Positions 9,121 through 18,439 of a DNA stretch of 64,000 nt are shown here, piece after piece. The translations under genes were made by a program, and so were the position numbers. The stretch's first letter is position 1. Every line of letters starts with the position of its first letter. Under the pieces are notes generated by a model that was not told where the DNA came from, made no database searches, and saw only the letters and a list, made by a program, of their open reading frames with translations. Origin of the DNA: Pseudomonas sp. S09G 359 (GTDB taxonomy: Bacteria > Pseudomonadota > Gammaproteobacteria > Pseudomonadales > Pseudomonadaceae); the NCBI RefSeq assembly GCF_002843605.1, contig NZ_CP025263.1, positions 2,052,501-2,116,500 on the forward strand, given 5' to 3'.

Positions 9121-10053
9121 ATGAGCATCAATCTTCCCTTGCCGTTGCTGGGTGAAATGGCGATTTTCGTCAAGGTGGTGGAGGCCGGCAGCTTTTCCGC
9201 GGCGGCGCGGCAATTGAGTGTTTCGCCGTCGGCGGTCAGCCGCAGTATTTCGCGGCTGGAACATGCACTGGCCACGCGTCTGCTGCAACGCACCACGCGC
9301 AAATTGCGCCTCAGCGAGGGCGGTGAAGAGGTGTTCAAGCGTTGCCAGGAGATGGTTAACGCGGCGCGCTCGGTGATGGAAGTCAGCGGCCAGTTCAACC
9401 ATGAAGCCGAGGGCCTGGTGCGGGTCAGCGTGCCCAAGGCGGTGGGGCGGTTTGTGGTGCACCCGCATATGCCCGAATTCCTGCGGCGTTACCCCAAGGT
9501 CGATGTGCAGCTGATTCTTGAGGATCGGCATGTGGACCTGATCGATGACAACGTCGACCTGAGCATCCGTATCACCGACAGCCCGCCGCCGGGCTTGGTG
9601 GGGCGCCAATTGCTGCCCATCGAACATTTGCTCTGTGCAACGCCGCAGTACCTGGCCGAGCGCGGTACGCCGGGCCATCCCCATGATTTGTTGGCGCACA
9701 GTTGTATTTACCTGGGCGAAACCCCGGGGGATTCACGCTGGAAATTTCGTCAGGCAGGCAAGACGGTGACGGTGGGCGTGCGCGGGCGGTATGCGGCGAA
9801 CCACACTGGCGTGCGCCTGGATGCGGTGTTGCAGCACGTGGGGATTGGCAGCTTGCCGTACTTCACGGCGCGGCACGCCTTGGAGGAGGGGCGCCTGGTG
9901 CAGGTGCTGCCGGAATGGGATTTTATTGCGTCTTACCATGGCGAGGCATGGTTGCTGCATTCGCCTACGCGCTATCTGTCGCCGAAGTTGCGGGTGTTTA
10001 TTGATTATCTGGTGGCGTGCATGGCGAAGGAGCCGACGTTGCGTCGGCGCTAG
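9121..10053 (+). CDS. LysR-family regulator
   Basis: About 310 aa. The N-terminal winged helix-turn-helix reads FVKVVEAGSFSAAARQLSVSPSAVSRSISRLE, followed by the usual linker LLQRTTRKLRLSEGG. The C-terminal part is a periplasmic-binding-like effector domain (residues about 90-300). It belongs by look to the large LysR clade with TRxLxLT/SExG linkers. ATG at 9121 and ATG at 9106 both fit the frame and neither has a good ribosome site; 9121 gives the more typical N-terminal length. Divergent from the AlaX gene (90 bp), which it might control, but nothing proves that. Confidence 0.88.
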   Translation: MSINLPLPLLGEMAIFVKVVEAGSFSAAARQLSVSPSAVSRSISRLEHALATRLLQRTTRKLRLSEGGEEVFKRCQEMVNAARSVMEVSGQFNHEAEGLVRVSVPKAVGRFVVHPHMPEFLRRYPKVDVQLILEDRHVDLIDDNVDLSIRITDSPPPGLVGRQLLPIEHLLCATPQYLAERGTPGHPHDLLAHSCIYLGETPGDSRWKFRQAGKTVTVGVRGRYAANHTGVRLDAVLQHVGIGSLPYFTARHALEEGRLVQVLPEWDFIASYHGEAWLLHSPTRYLSPKLRVFIDYLVACMAKEPTLRRR

Positions 10054-10068
10054 GAATGCAGACCACTT

Positions 10069-10155
10069 GTGGGAGGGGGCTTGCCCCCGATTACGGTGTA
10101 TCAGCTAGAAATGAGCTGACTGTCGCACCGCTATCGGGGGCAAGCCCCCTCCCAC
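10069..10155. repeat. REP pair (REPIN-like)
   Basis: GTGGGAGGGGGCTTGCCCCC and its inverted copy, about 87 bp in all, with a variable centre (TCAGCTAGAAATGAGCTGA). It lies between two converging genes and could act as a transcription end signal for both. Confidence 0.9.
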
Positions 10156-10180
10156 ATTGTGTTTTGTAGTGTTCTGAAGA

Positions 10181-10588
10181 TCAGTGCTTGCTCTGATCCT
10201 GCGGCATGGCCAGCAGCTGCTTTTCCTGGTTCCAGTCGAACGGTTCGTCGTTCTGTTCGGCTTCGTAGCGACGTTCTTCCAGGGCCTGGTACAGGTCCAG
10301 CTCTTCATCGGGCATAAAGTGCAGGCAGTCACCGCCAAAGAACCAGAGCAAATCGCGCGGCACCAGGTGGGCAATCTGCGGGTAGCGCAGGATCACCTGG
10401 CTCATCAGGTCCTGGCCCAGGTACTGGCTTTCGATCGGGTCGATCGGCAGCAGGGCGCGCAATTCGTCGAAGCGCTCCAGGAACAGGGAGTGGCTTTCCT
10501 CGGGCACCTGTTCGGCTTCGCCGACGGCTACCAGGATGCTGCGCAGGTGGTCGAGCAAGACGAGATGATCGGCAACGACGTTGGACAC
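10181..10588 (-). CDS. PA2817-family small acidic protein
   Basis: 135-aa acidic soluble protein resembling the P. aeruginosa PA2817 product, a conserved Pseudomonas protein of unknown role that lies near the fadE-like PA2815. The segments RDLLWFFGGDCLHFMPDEE and YQALEERRYEAE are characteristic of what I recall. Start is GTG at 10588 with GAGGA upstream. It sits 75 bp downstream of fadE, in the same direction but beyond a strong terminator, so it likely has its own promoter or depends on read-through. Confidence 0.7.
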   Translation of the reverse strand: MSNVVADHLVLLDHLRSILVAVGEAEQVPEESHSLFLERFDELRALLPIDPIESQYLGQDLMSQVILRYPQIAHLVPRDLLWFFGGDCLHFMPDEELDLYQALEERRYEAEQNDEPFDWNQEKQLLAMPQDQSKH

Positions 10589-10605
10589 GAGATAAGTCCT
10601 CTAAA

Positions 10606-10644
10606 GCAAAAACGGGCGCGAGAGTATATAGCTCTCGCGCCCGT
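10606..10644 (-). terminator. Strong terminator of fadE, just before the PA2817-type gene
   Basis: ACGGGCGCGAGAG and CTCTCGCGCCCGT form a perfect 13-bp stem. Reading on the minus strand it is followed by TTTTTGCTTTAG. It ends about 18 bp before the next gene's start codon, so its T tract overlaps that gene's leader. Confidence 0.88.
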
Positions 10645-10663
10645 ATTTATATGACCGCTCGAA

Positions 10664-13111
10664 TTAGCGGACTTTACCCTCGGCCTGGGTCAGCTCTTCC
10701 TTGCTGAAATCATCCACGTCGATCACTTTGCGCCGCGCCGCTTCGGCGTCACGCAGGGTTTGCGCTTCAGCCGGTTGCAGCACTCCGGCGTGCAGCGCCG
10801 CGTCGATGGCATGCTCGCCGGCAGCCGGTTTGACCTGGCCGCTTTTGAGCGCCGTGTGCAGTTTTTTCTGCAATGGGTGGCTGGCGCCGAGCAGGTCGTA
10901 GGCCTGTTGCAGGGCGCCGACCGGGTCCTCGGCCGATTGCGGGCGGTAGCAGCCGGCCAGCAACTCTTCCAGGGTCGGGTCGCCCTTGGCACGGCCGATC
11001 ACCGCCGCGACTTCGGCGTCCAGCGCGTCGGATGGCCCGGTATGGCGTCGGCCGAACGGGAACACGATCACCCGCAGCAGGCAGCCCAGCACCTTGTTCG
11101 GGAAGTTACTCAGCAGCTCATCCAGTGCACGCTCCGACTCGCCGAGGCTTTCTTCCATGGCCCAGGTAAACAGCGGTTCCAGGTGGTCCGGCGAATCCAG
11201 GTCGTGATAACGCTTGAGGGCCGCCGACGCCAGGTACATATGGCTCAGCACATCCCCCAGACGCGCCGACAGGCGTTCGCGGCGTTTCAATTCGCCGCCC
11301 AGCAGCATCATGCTCAGGTCGGCGAGCAGGGCGAAGGCGGCAGCCTGGCGGTTCAACGCGCGGAAGTAGCCCTGGCTCAAACGGTTGCCCGGAGCCTTCT
11401 CGAAGTGGCCAACGCCAAGGTTCAGCACCAGGGTGCTGGCGGCGTTGCTCACGGCAAAACCGATGTGTTGCATCAGCAGGCCGTCGAACTCCTTCAGCGC
11501 CTGGTCATGGTCTTCGCGGCCGGCCAGGGCCATCTCCTTGAGCACGAAGGGATGGCAACGGATCGCGCCCTGGCCAAAGATCATCAGGTTGCGCGACAGA
11601 ATGTTCGCGCCTTCCACGGTGATGAAGATCGGCGCACCCTGCCAACTGCGGCCCAGGTAGTTGTTCGGGCCCATGATGATGCCCTTGCCGCCGTGCACGT
11701 CCATGGCGTGGCTGATGCACTCGCGGCCGCGCTCGGTCAGGTGGTACTTGAGAATCGCTGACAGCACCGAGGGTTTTTCCCCCAGGTCGACCGCGTTGGC
11801 GGTCAGCATGCGTGCGCTGTCCATCAGCCAGGCGTTGCCGCCGATGCGCGCCAGGGCTTCCTGGATACCTTCGAAGGCCGACAGCGGCACGTTGAACTGC
11901 TCGCGCACCTGAGCGTATTGGCCGGTGACCAGGCTGGTGAACTTGGCGGCGCCGGTGCCGACGGCAGGCAGGGAGATCGAGCGGCCCACCGACAGGCAGT
12001 TCATTAACATCATCCAGCCCTTGCCGAGCATCTCCTGGCCGCCGATGAGGAATTCCAGGGGGATGAATACGTCCTTGCCGGAGTTGGGGCCGTTCATGAA
12101 CGCGGCGCCCAGGGGCAGGTGGCGCCGGCCGATGTCCACGCCGGGGGTATCGGTTGGGATGAGTGCCAGGCTGATGCCCAGGTCTTCCTCGTCGCCCAGC
12201 AGATGGTCCGGGTCATGGGCCTTGAAGGCCAGGCCGAGCAGCGTCGCGACGGGCCCCAGGGTGATGTAGCGTTTTTCCCAGTTCAGGCGCAGGCCGAGGG
12301 TTTCCTTGCCTTCCCACTCACCTTTGCAGATCACCCCGGTGTCGGGCATGGCGCCGGCGTCGGAGCCGGCCAGCGGGCCGGTGAGGGCGAAGCAGGGGAT
12401 GTCATCACCGCGCGCCAGGCGTGGCAAGTAGTGGTTGCGTTGTTCGTCGGTGCCGTAGTGCAGCAGCAGTTCGGCCGGGCCGAGGGAGTTGGGCACCATC
12501 ACGGTGGACGCCAGGTCGCCGCTGCGCGTGGCGAGCTTCATCGCCACCTGTGAGTGGGCATAGGCAGAGAAACCCTTGCCGCCGTATTCCTTGGGAATGA
12601 TCAGGGCGAAGAAGCCGTGGGTCTTGATGTGCTCCCACGCGGCGGGCGGCAGGTCCATGGCCTGGCCGATTTCCCAGTCGCTGACCATGGCACACAGTTC
12701 TTCGGTGGGGCCGTCGATGAATGCCTGTTCTTCTTCGGTCAGTTGCACCTTGGGATAGGCCAGCAACTTGTCCCAGTCGGGGCGGCCGCTGAACAACTCG
12801 CCATCCCACCACACGGTGCCGGCGTCGATGGCATCGCGTTCGGTTTCGGACATCGGCGGCAAGACTTTCTGGAACCAGCTGAACAGCGGCTTGGTGAAGT
12901 ATTGACGGCGCAGGTCGGGCAGCAGCAAGGGCGCGGCCACGACCGCGATCAACACCCAGAAGATCAGCAGCAGCCAACCCGGTGCATGGCTCCAGGCACC
13001 CATCGCCAACAAGTAGACGGCGACCACACCCAAGGCGGGCAGGGGCGCAGTACGGCGGTGTGCCAGGTAGGCGATGCCGACTACCAGAACCAGTATCCAC
13101 AACAACAGCAT
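10664..13111 (-). CDS. fadE: Acyl-CoA dehydrogenase FadE
   Basis: 815-aa flavoprotein for the first step of fatty acid beta-oxidation (acyl-CoA to trans-2-enoyl-CoA), at the inner-membrane face. Length and architecture match the long E. coli FadE type. There are two to three N-terminal membrane helices (residues about 1-75), then the acyl-CoA dehydrogenase core with ALTGPLAGSDAGAMPDTG near residue 242 and MDVHGGKGIIMGPNNYLGR near residue 470. A long C-terminal extension of unknown function follows. The start is ATG 13111, 7 bases after GGAGG; TTG 13117 is too close to that site. Confidence 0.93.
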   Translation of the reverse strand: MLLLWILVLVVGIAYLAHRRTAPLPALGVVAVYLLAMGAWSHAPGWLLLIFWVLIAVVAAPLLLPDLRRQYFTKPLFSWFQKVLPPMSETERDAIDAGTVWWDGELFSGRPDWDKLLAYPKVQLTEEEQAFIDGPTEELCAMVSDWEIGQAMDLPPAAWEHIKTHGFFALIIPKEYGGKGFSAYAHSQVAMKLATRSGDLASTVMVPNSLGPAELLLHYGTDEQRNHYLPRLARGDDIPCFALTGPLAGSDAGAMPDTGVICKGEWEGKETLGLRLNWEKRYITLGPVATLLGLAFKAHDPDHLLGDEEDLGISLALIPTDTPGVDIGRRHLPLGAAFMNGPNSGKDVFIPLEFLIGGQEMLGKGWMMLMNCLSVGRSISLPAVGTGAAKFTSLVTGQYAQVREQFNVPLSAFEGIQEALARIGGNAWLMDSARMLTANAVDLGEKPSVLSAILKYHLTERGRECISHAMDVHGGKGIIMGPNNYLGRSWQGAPIFITVEGANILSRNLMIFGQGAIRCHPFVLKEMALAGREDHDQALKEFDGLLMQHIGFAVSNAASTLVLNLGVGHFEKAPGNRLSQGYFRALNRQAAAFALLADLSMMLLGGELKRRERLSARLGDVLSHMYLASAALKRYHDLDSPDHLEPLFTWAMEESLGESERALDELLSNFPNKVLGCLLRVIVFPFGRRHTGPSDALDAEVAAVIGRAKGDPTLEELLAGCYRPQSAEDPVGALQQAYDLLGASHPLQKKLHTALKSGQVKPAAGEHAIDAALHAGVLQPAEAQTLRDAEAARRKVIDVDDFSKEELTQAEGKVR

Positions 13112-13269
13112 ATTCAATCCTCCGTGAAACCAGGGGCGAAACCACCAAGGAGCTTAGTCGGCATCCGAACAAGCGGGGTGATTAGGGTGTTACGAGATTT
13201 GGCCGAATCGTCGTTATCTCTATGGCCGACCTGTCGTTAGACTCCAGTCTTCCTTCGGAGATAAAGCTC

Positions 13270-13929
13270 ATGGATACGTACCTGAGTCCCAGCCGCTTCA
13301 TCGATAGTGACCACCCTGCGGTGGTGGAGTTCGCCGAAAAACACCGCGGAACCCGTGCGGATTTAAGTGACCAGGCAGTCAGTCTTTATTACGCCGTGCG
13401 TGAGGCAATTCGCTACAACCCCTACACCTTCAGCCGCGACCCAGACACCCTGAGCGCCAGTTACGCCCTGGCCACCTGCGAGAGTTACTGCGTACCCAAA
13501 GCCACGCTGCTCGCCGCCTGCGCGCGACATTGCGGGATCCCCGCGCGCATCGGCCTGGCCGACGTGCGCAACCACCTGTCGACGCCACGCCTCATCGCCT
13601 TGCTCAAGAGCGATGTGTTCGCCATGCATGGCTATACCGAGTTGTGGCTGGACGGGCGCTGGGTCAAGGCCACGCCGGCGTTCAACAGCCAGCTGTGCGA
13701 AGTGTTCGATGTGCCGCCGCTGGAGTTCGATGGGATCAATGACAGCGTATTCCACGCGTTCAATCGCCAGGGCCGGCGCTCGATGGAGTATGTGCTGGAC
13801 CACGGGCAATTTCCTGACGTGCCTGAGGCGTTTTTCTTCGCCCATATTCAGCAGTGTTACCCGCATCTGTTTGCCGAAGGCCTGCCAACCCTGTTGGGCG
13901 ATATGCAGAGCGATTTAAGCCGCGGGTGA
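13270..13929 (+). CDS. Transglutaminase-like cysteine hydrolase
   Basis: 219-aa soluble protein of the transglutaminase/protease-like fold. The Cys motif is ESYCVPKATLLAACARHCGIPAR (nucleophile likely the Cys in YCVPKA, near residue 73), and the His is in FAMHGYTELWLDGRWV. The third position reads KATPAFN, where family members usually have an Asp, so the triad is incomplete or shifted. Such proteins act as peptidases or amidases; the substrate is unknown. ATG 13270 follows GGAG; a longer in-frame start at 13222 has no such site. Confidence 0.82.
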   Translation: MDTYLSPSRFIDSDHPAVVEFAEKHRGTRADLSDQAVSLYYAVREAIRYNPYTFSRDPDTLSASYALATCESYCVPKATLLAACARHCGIPARIGLADVRNHLSTPRLIALLKSDVFAMHGYTELWLDGRWVKATPAFNSQLCEVFDVPPLEFDGINDSVFHAFNRQGRRSMEYVLDHGQFPDVPEAFFFAHIQQCYPHLFAEGLPTLLGDMQSDLSRG

Positions 13930-13986
13930 ACCGGCGTATGCTGCTGCGTTCCTCTAAGCCATGTTCATCAACAATAAGGCGCGGTC

Positions 13987-14604
13987 ATGCTGAAAATCTG
14001 GGGTCGTAAAAATTCATCAAACGTCAGGAAGGCACTCTGGTGCGCCGAGGAACTCGGCCTGGACTATGAGGCAATTGATGCGGGCGGGGCTTTTGGTGTG
14101 GTCGACACGCCGCAATACCGGGCGCTGAACCCCAACGGCCGGGTACCGATGATCGAAGACGGCGACTTTGTGTTGTGGGAGTCCAACACCATTGTGCGTT
14201 ACCTGTGTGCCAAGCACGCGTCGGAATTTTACCCGACTGATGTGCAAGCCCGGGCCAACGCGGAGAAGTGGATGGACTGGACCACCTCGACCCTGGCCGA
14301 CCCCTTCAAGGCGGTGTTCTGGGGCATCCTGCGCACCCCGGCGGAAAAACAGAACTGGGACAGCATCAATGCCGGGCGCCAAGCCTGTATCGATGCATTA
14401 AAAACCGTCGACCAGGCCCTCGCGACGCAGCCTTACCTGTCGGGCACTGCGTTTGGCATGGGGGATATTCCCTTGGGCTGCTTTGCCTACGCCTGGTTTG
14501 AAATGCCCATCGAACGCCCTGCAATGCCCCATCTGGAGGCCTGGTACCAGCGCCTGCAGCAACGCCCGGCGTACCGCAAAGCCGTGATGACCGCGTTGAC
14601 TTAA
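13987..14604 (+). CDS. Glutathione S-transferase
   Basis: 205-aa cytosolic GST. The N-terminal thioredoxin fold contains IWGRKNSSNVRKALWCAEELGL (residues 4-25), then NPNGRVPMIEDGDFVLWESNTIVRYL with the cis-Pro and the glutathione-binding ES pair. The all-helical C-terminal domain holds GMGDIPLGCFAYAWFEMP with the N-capping-box-like GMGDI. It resembles bacterial beta or related-class GSTs. Start ATG 13987. It begins 57 bp after the transglutaminase-like gene and could be cotranscribed with it. Confidence 0.9.
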   Translation: MLKIWGRKNSSNVRKALWCAEELGLDYEAIDAGGAFGVVDTPQYRALNPNGRVPMIEDGDFVLWESNTIVRYLCAKHASEFYPTDVQARANAEKWMDWTTSTLADPFKAVFWGILRTPAEKQNWDSINAGRQACIDALKTVDQALATQPYLSGTAFGMGDIPLGCFAYAWFEMPIERPAMPHLEAWYQRLQQRPAYRKAVMTALT

Positions 14605-14639
14605 TACCCACTATTAATACGGGTGACTGTACTTGTGCG

Positions 14640-14669
14640 GCGCAGGCAAGCACCATGCTTGCCTTGCGC
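14640..14669. terminator. Stable hairpin after the GST gene
   Basis: GCGCAGGCAAGCA and TGCTTGCCTTGCGC form a long imperfect stem around CCA. No T tract follows, so it is at best a weak or Rho-assisted terminator. Confidence 0.35.
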
Positions 14670-14738
14670 AGCCGTTGAACTACCTGGGCTGCGCCCTCAT
14701 CTACTGTTTCTATTCCCTTCTTTGGTGCGTATTCCGAT

Positions 14739-15671
14739 ATGAGTTCCGCTCTGTCCATCCGGCAGCTAACCAAAACCTACGGCAACGGTTTCCAGGCCCT
14801 GAGTGGTATCGATCTGGACGTTGCCGAAGGTGATTTCTTCGCCTTGCTCGGCCCCAACGGTGCCGGCAAATCCACCACCATCGGTATCCTTTCCACCCTG
14901 GTCAACAAGACCAGCGGCACGGTGAATATCTTCGGTCACGACCTGGACAAATCCCCGGCGGCGCTCAAGCGCTCCATCGGCGTGGTGCCCCAGGAGTTCA
15001 ACTTCAACCAGTTTGAAAAGACCTTCGACATCGTCGTGACCCAGGCCGGCTACTACGGCATCCCGGCGAAAATCGCCAAGGAACGCGCCGAGCAGTACCT
15101 GACCCAGCTCGGCCTGTGGGACAAGCGTGACGTGCCGTCGCGCTCGCTGTCCGGCGGCATGAAGCGCCGCCTGATGATCGCCCGCGCGCTGGTGCATGAA
15201 CCGCGCCTTCTGATCCTCGATGAGCCCACCGCCGGCGTGGACATCGAACTGCGCCGCTCGATGTGGACCTTCCTCACCGAGCTGAACGAGAAGGGCATCA
15301 CCATCATCCTCACCACCCATTACCTGGAAGAGGCTGAGCAGCTGTGCCGCAACATCGGCATCATCGACCACGGCACCATCGTCGAGAACACCAGCATGCG
15401 TAACCTGCTGGGCCAGTTGCATGTGGAAACCTTCCTGCTCGACCTGAAGAACAATCTGTCGGCACCGCCGCAATTGCTCGGTTACCCCTGCCGCCTGGTG
15501 GACAGCCACACCCTGGAAGTCCAGGTGGACAAGGCCATGGGCATCACCGCGCTGTTCACGCAGTTGGCGACCCAGAACATTGAGGTGCTGAGCCTGCGTA
15601 ACAAAACCAATCGCCTTGAGGAGTTGTTCGTGTCCCTGGTGGAGAAAAATCTGACGAAGGTGGCGGTATGA
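14739..15671 (+). CDS. ABC-2 type exporter, ATP-binding subunit
   Basis: 310-aa ATPase with Walker A GPNGAGKSTT, the Q-loop VPQEF, signature LSGGMKRRL, Walker B LLILDEPTAGVD and the switch His in TTHYLEEAEQL. A C-terminal extension of about 80 aa follows the nucleotide-binding domain. It resembles E. coli YadG and pairs with the YadH-like permease that overlaps its 3' end by 4 bp. Substrates of this class range from drugs to polysaccharides; none can be assigned here. Confidence 0.9.
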   Translation: MSSALSIRQLTKTYGNGFQALSGIDLDVAEGDFFALLGPNGAGKSTTIGILSTLVNKTSGTVNIFGHDLDKSPAALKRSIGVVPQEFNFNQFEKTFDIVVTQAGYYGIPAKIAKERAEQYLTQLGLWDKRDVPSRSLSGGMKRRLMIARALVHEPRLLILDEPTAGVDIELRRSMWTFLTELNEKGITIILTTHYLEEAEQLCRNIGIIDHGTIVENTSMRNLLGQLHVETFLLDLKNNLSAPPQLLGYPCRLVDSHTLEVQVDKAMGITALFTQLATQNIEVLSLRNKTNRLEELFVSLVEKNLTKVAV

Positions 15672-16447
15672 GTTCCGAACTGCAACCCAACCTCGTCGCG
15701 CTGCAAACTATTGTTTATCGCGAAGTGAAACGCTTTACCCGGATCTGGCCGCAGACGCTGCTGCCGCCGGCGATCACCATGGTCCTGTACTTCGTGATCT
15801 TCGGTAACCTGATCGGCCGGCAGATCGGTGACATGGGTGGTTTCACCTACATGGAGTACATCGTGCCGGGGCTGATCATGATGTCGGTGATCACCAACTC
15901 CTACGGCAACGTGGTGTCCAGCTTCTTTGGCAGCAAGTTCCAGCGCTCCATCGAAGAACTGATGGTGTCGCCGGTATCGCCGCACACCATCCTGATCGGC
16001 TACACCTTGGGCGGCGTGCTGCGCGGCTTGATGGTGGGCGTGATCGTGACGTTGCTGTCGCTGTTCTTTACCCACCTGCAGGTGCATCACCTGGGGGTCA
16101 CCATCCTGGTGGTGGTGCTGACGGCGACGATCTTCTCGCTGCTGGGCTTTATCAACGCGGTGTTTGCACGCAACTTCGACGATATCTCGATCATCCCGAC
16201 CTTCGTGCTGACGCCGCTGACCTACCTGGGCGGGGTGTTCTATTCCATCACCTTGCTGCCGCCGTTCTGGCAGACCGTGTCGCTGGCCAACCCGGTGTTG
16301 CACATGGTCAACGCCTTCCGCTACGGCATCCTGGGCGTGTCGGATATCAAGATCAGCGTGGCGATCACCTTCATGATCGTGGCCACCATCGTTTTGTATA
16401 TCGGTTGCGCGCGGTTGCTGGTGAGTGGGCGCGGGATGCGTACTTAA
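15668..16447 (+). CDS. ABC-2 type exporter, permease subunit
   Basis: 259-aa permease with six hydrophobic segments and an N-terminal cytoplasmic region. It contains the ABC-2 type signature region around TPLTYLGGVFYSITLLPPFWQ before the last helices. The ATGA overlap at 15668 shows translational coupling to the ATPase. A YadH-like dimer would form the membrane channel. Confidence 0.9.
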   Translation: MSSELQPNLVALQTIVYREVKRFTRIWPQTLLPPAITMVLYFVIFGNLIGRQIGDMGGFTYMEYIVPGLIMMSVITNSYGNVVSSFFGSKFQRSIEELMVSPVSPHTILIGYTLGGVLRGLMVGVIVTLLSLFFTHLQVHHLGVTILVVVLTATIFSLLGFINAVFARNFDDISIIPTFVLTPLTYLGGVFYSITLLPPFWQTVSLANPVLHMVNAFRYGILGVSDIKISVAITFMIVATIVLYIGCARLLVSGRGMRT

Positions 16448-16465
16448 CTGAGTGGAGTACACAGT

Positions 16466-16523
16466 CAAAATGTGGGAGGGGGCAAGTCGAATCGTCGCAC
16501 CGCCCCTCCCACATTTGTTTTTG
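16466..16523 (+). terminator. REP-derived terminator after the ABC exporter
   Basis: TGTGGGAGGGG and CCCCTCCCACA form a hairpin around a degenerate centre. It is followed by TTTGTTTTTG on the plus strand. This is a shortened REP element used as a terminator. Confidence 0.6.
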
Positions 16524-16531
16524 TGCAGGGC

Positions 16532-17071
16532 TTAGCCTTGCAGTGCCAGCTCGATCAGCGCGTGCAGTTCCTGCACTGTCAGCGGTGCGTTGGAAAACAA
16601 AATCCGAAACACCGTCGGCGCCGCGATCAGGTTGATCAGGTGGTCCACGCTCGGCGGTGTGCTGTCGGGATAGCGATCAACAATCGCTTGCAGCTGCCCA
16701 CTCAGGATGCTCACGCAGTAGCCCGGCGTGACCATGCATTGCAGGTCGCGCATCATGTTGCGGCCCGGCTCGGAACTCATCTCATCCAGGTATTGCTCGG
16801 CCCAGGCCTGCAAATCGCCGCGCAGGCTGCCGGTGTTGGCCGGCTCACTGTCGGGGCGCATGCGTGCCAGGGCCACATCCGCGAGCAACACACCAAGGTC
16901 ACCCCAGCGCCGGTAGATGGTCGAGGGCGTGACGCCTGCGCGCGCGGCAATCATCGGCACGGTGACGCTGGAGCGCTCATGGGCTTCGAGCAATTCACGC
17001 ACGGCCGAATGAACCGATTCTTGTACCCGGGCACTACGGCCCCCCGGGCGGAGGCCTTCTTTTATCGCCAT
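16532..17071 (-). CDS. TetR-family repressor
   Basis: 179-aa regulator. The N-terminal helix-turn-helix is VTVPMIAARAGVTPSTIYRRWGDLGVLLADVA (residues about 36-67), followed by a helical ligand-binding domain with the TetR C-terminal pattern. Start ATG 17071. It is divergent from an MFS exporter gene 92 bp away, the standard arrangement for a repressor of its neighbour. Confidence 0.9.
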   Translation of the reverse strand: MAIKEGLRPGGRSARVQESVHSAVRELLEAHERSSVTVPMIAARAGVTPSTIYRRWGDLGVLLADVALARMRPDSEPANTGSLRGDLQAWAEQYLDEMSSEPGRNMMRDLQCMVTPGYCVSILSGQLQAIVDRYPDSTPPSVDHLINLIAAPTVFRILFSNAPLTVQELHALIELALQG

Positions 17072-17122
17072 GGTGGTGACCTTAACACAAAGAATTTGCT
17101 TTAAGCGCTGACAGGTAGCACA

Positions 17123-17155
17123 CTCCGCAAAAGCAAAATATTAGCTTTAGCGGAG
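17123..17155. promoter_or_regulatory. Inverted repeat, likely TetR operator for the MFS gene
   Basis: CTCCGCAAAAGC - 9 bases - GCTTTAGCGGAG: a 12-bp repeat with 11 of 12 positions matching. It lies in the divergent gap and its right arm contains the CGGAG that would serve as ribosome site for the MFS gene. A bound repressor here would block the MFS start directly. Confidence 0.6.
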
Positions 17156-17162
17156 CGTGCCC

Positions 17163-18362
17163 ATGTCCAGTCCCACTTCTCATCGTTCCAGCCTGGTGTT
17201 CCTGGCGATCACCTTGCTGACGTTCCTGGCCGCTTCCAGCGCGCCGACGCCGTTGTATCACCTGTATCAGGAAGGCCTGCATTTTTCGGCGGGCATGCTC
17301 ACGCTGATCTTCGGCGTCTACGCCTTGAGCCTGCTGGCAGCGCTGCTGACCGTGGGTTCGTTGTCGGACCACCTGGGGCGCAAGCCGGTAATTTTTGCCG
17401 CGCTGGTCCTGAATATGCTGGCGATGTTGCTGTTTATCAATGAAGGCAGCGTGGCCTGGCTGATTGCGGCGCGCACCCTACAAGGCTTTGCCACCGGCAT
17501 GGCCACGGCGGTGTTGGGCGCCGCCTTGCTCGATACCGACCGCCAGCAGGGCCCGCTGGTCAACAGTGTGGCGCCGCTGTTGGGCATGGCGTGCGGGGCG
17601 ATGGGCAGCAGCTTGTTGGTGGAGTTTGCCCCGCTGCCGACCCAGTTGATCTACTGGGCATTGCTGGCGCTGATGCTCGTGCAGGCCGTGTATGTGTGGC
17701 GCCTGCCGGAAAGTGTGAGCCGTATCCCCGGAGCACTGGCCTCGCTGCGTCCCACCTTGCACGTGCCGCCCCAGGCACGGCGTGCCCTGTGGTTGTCGCT
17801 GCCGGTGGATGTGGCGGTATGGGCGATGGGTGGTTTCTATCTCTCCCTGGCGCCGTCGCTGGTGCGCGCCGCCACCGGCTCGACCTCCAACCTGATCGGT
17901 GGCGGCCTGGTGGCGGTGCTGACCTTGAGCGGTGCGCTGATGATCTTCAGCCTGCGCAATCGCCCAGCGGACAAAGTGCTGCGCCTCGGCGCCGGGTTGC
18001 TGGCCATCGGCGTGGCGCTGATCCTCACGGCGGTGCACAGCGCCAGCCTGCCGCTGTTTTTCATCGCCACCCTGATCGCCGGCAGCGGCTTTGGCGCAGG
18101 TTTTCTCGGGGCCTTGCGCAGTGTGGTGCCACTGGCTTTGCCCCATGAGCGGGCGGGCTTGATGTCGGCGTTCTATGTGCTGAGTTACCTAGCGTTCTGC
18201 CTGCCGTCGTTGTTGGCGGGCAACCTGATCCGCAGTTTCGGTTTGATCGCGACCACGGACGGCTATGGCGCAGTCCTGATTTTGCTGGCGCTGAGTGCCC
18301 TGGCGGCACTGATGTGGCAAGAACGCCGCCCGGCCTATATTGGTAAAACAGATAACAGTTAG
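17163..18362 (+). CDS. MFS efflux transporter
   Basis: 399-aa, twelve-helix major-facilitator protein. The loop 2-3 motif SLSDHLGRKPVIFAAL fits the MFS signature GxLaDrxGrkxxl, and helix 5 carries GFATGMATAVLGAALLD. The half-length loop and TM count fit drug:H+ antiporters. ATG 17163 follows CGGAG; GTG 17157 is less likely. It is probably repressed by the divergent TetR protein. Confidence 0.87.
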   Translation: MSSPTSHRSSLVFLAITLLTFLAASSAPTPLYHLYQEGLHFSAGMLTLIFGVYALSLLAALLTVGSLSDHLGRKPVIFAALVLNMLAMLLFINEGSVAWLIAARTLQGFATGMATAVLGAALLDTDRQQGPLVNSVAPLLGMACGAMGSSLLVEFAPLPTQLIYWALLALMLVQAVYVWRLPESVSRIPGALASLRPTLHVPPQARRALWLSLPVDVAVWAMGGFYLSLAPSLVRAATGSTSNLIGGGLVAVLTLSGALMIFSLRNRPADKVLRLGAGLLAIGVALILTAVHSASLPLFFIATLIAGSGFGAGFLGALRSVVPLALPHERAGLMSAFYVLSYLAFCLPSLLAGNLIRSFGLIATTDGYGAVLILLALSALAALMWQERRPAYIGKTDNS

Positions 18363-18439
18363 AGATATTACCCGTTATATAGATATTCGATCGGGTTCTA
18401 TGATGGATTCAACCTCATGCGAGGAAGAGGATTGCCATC

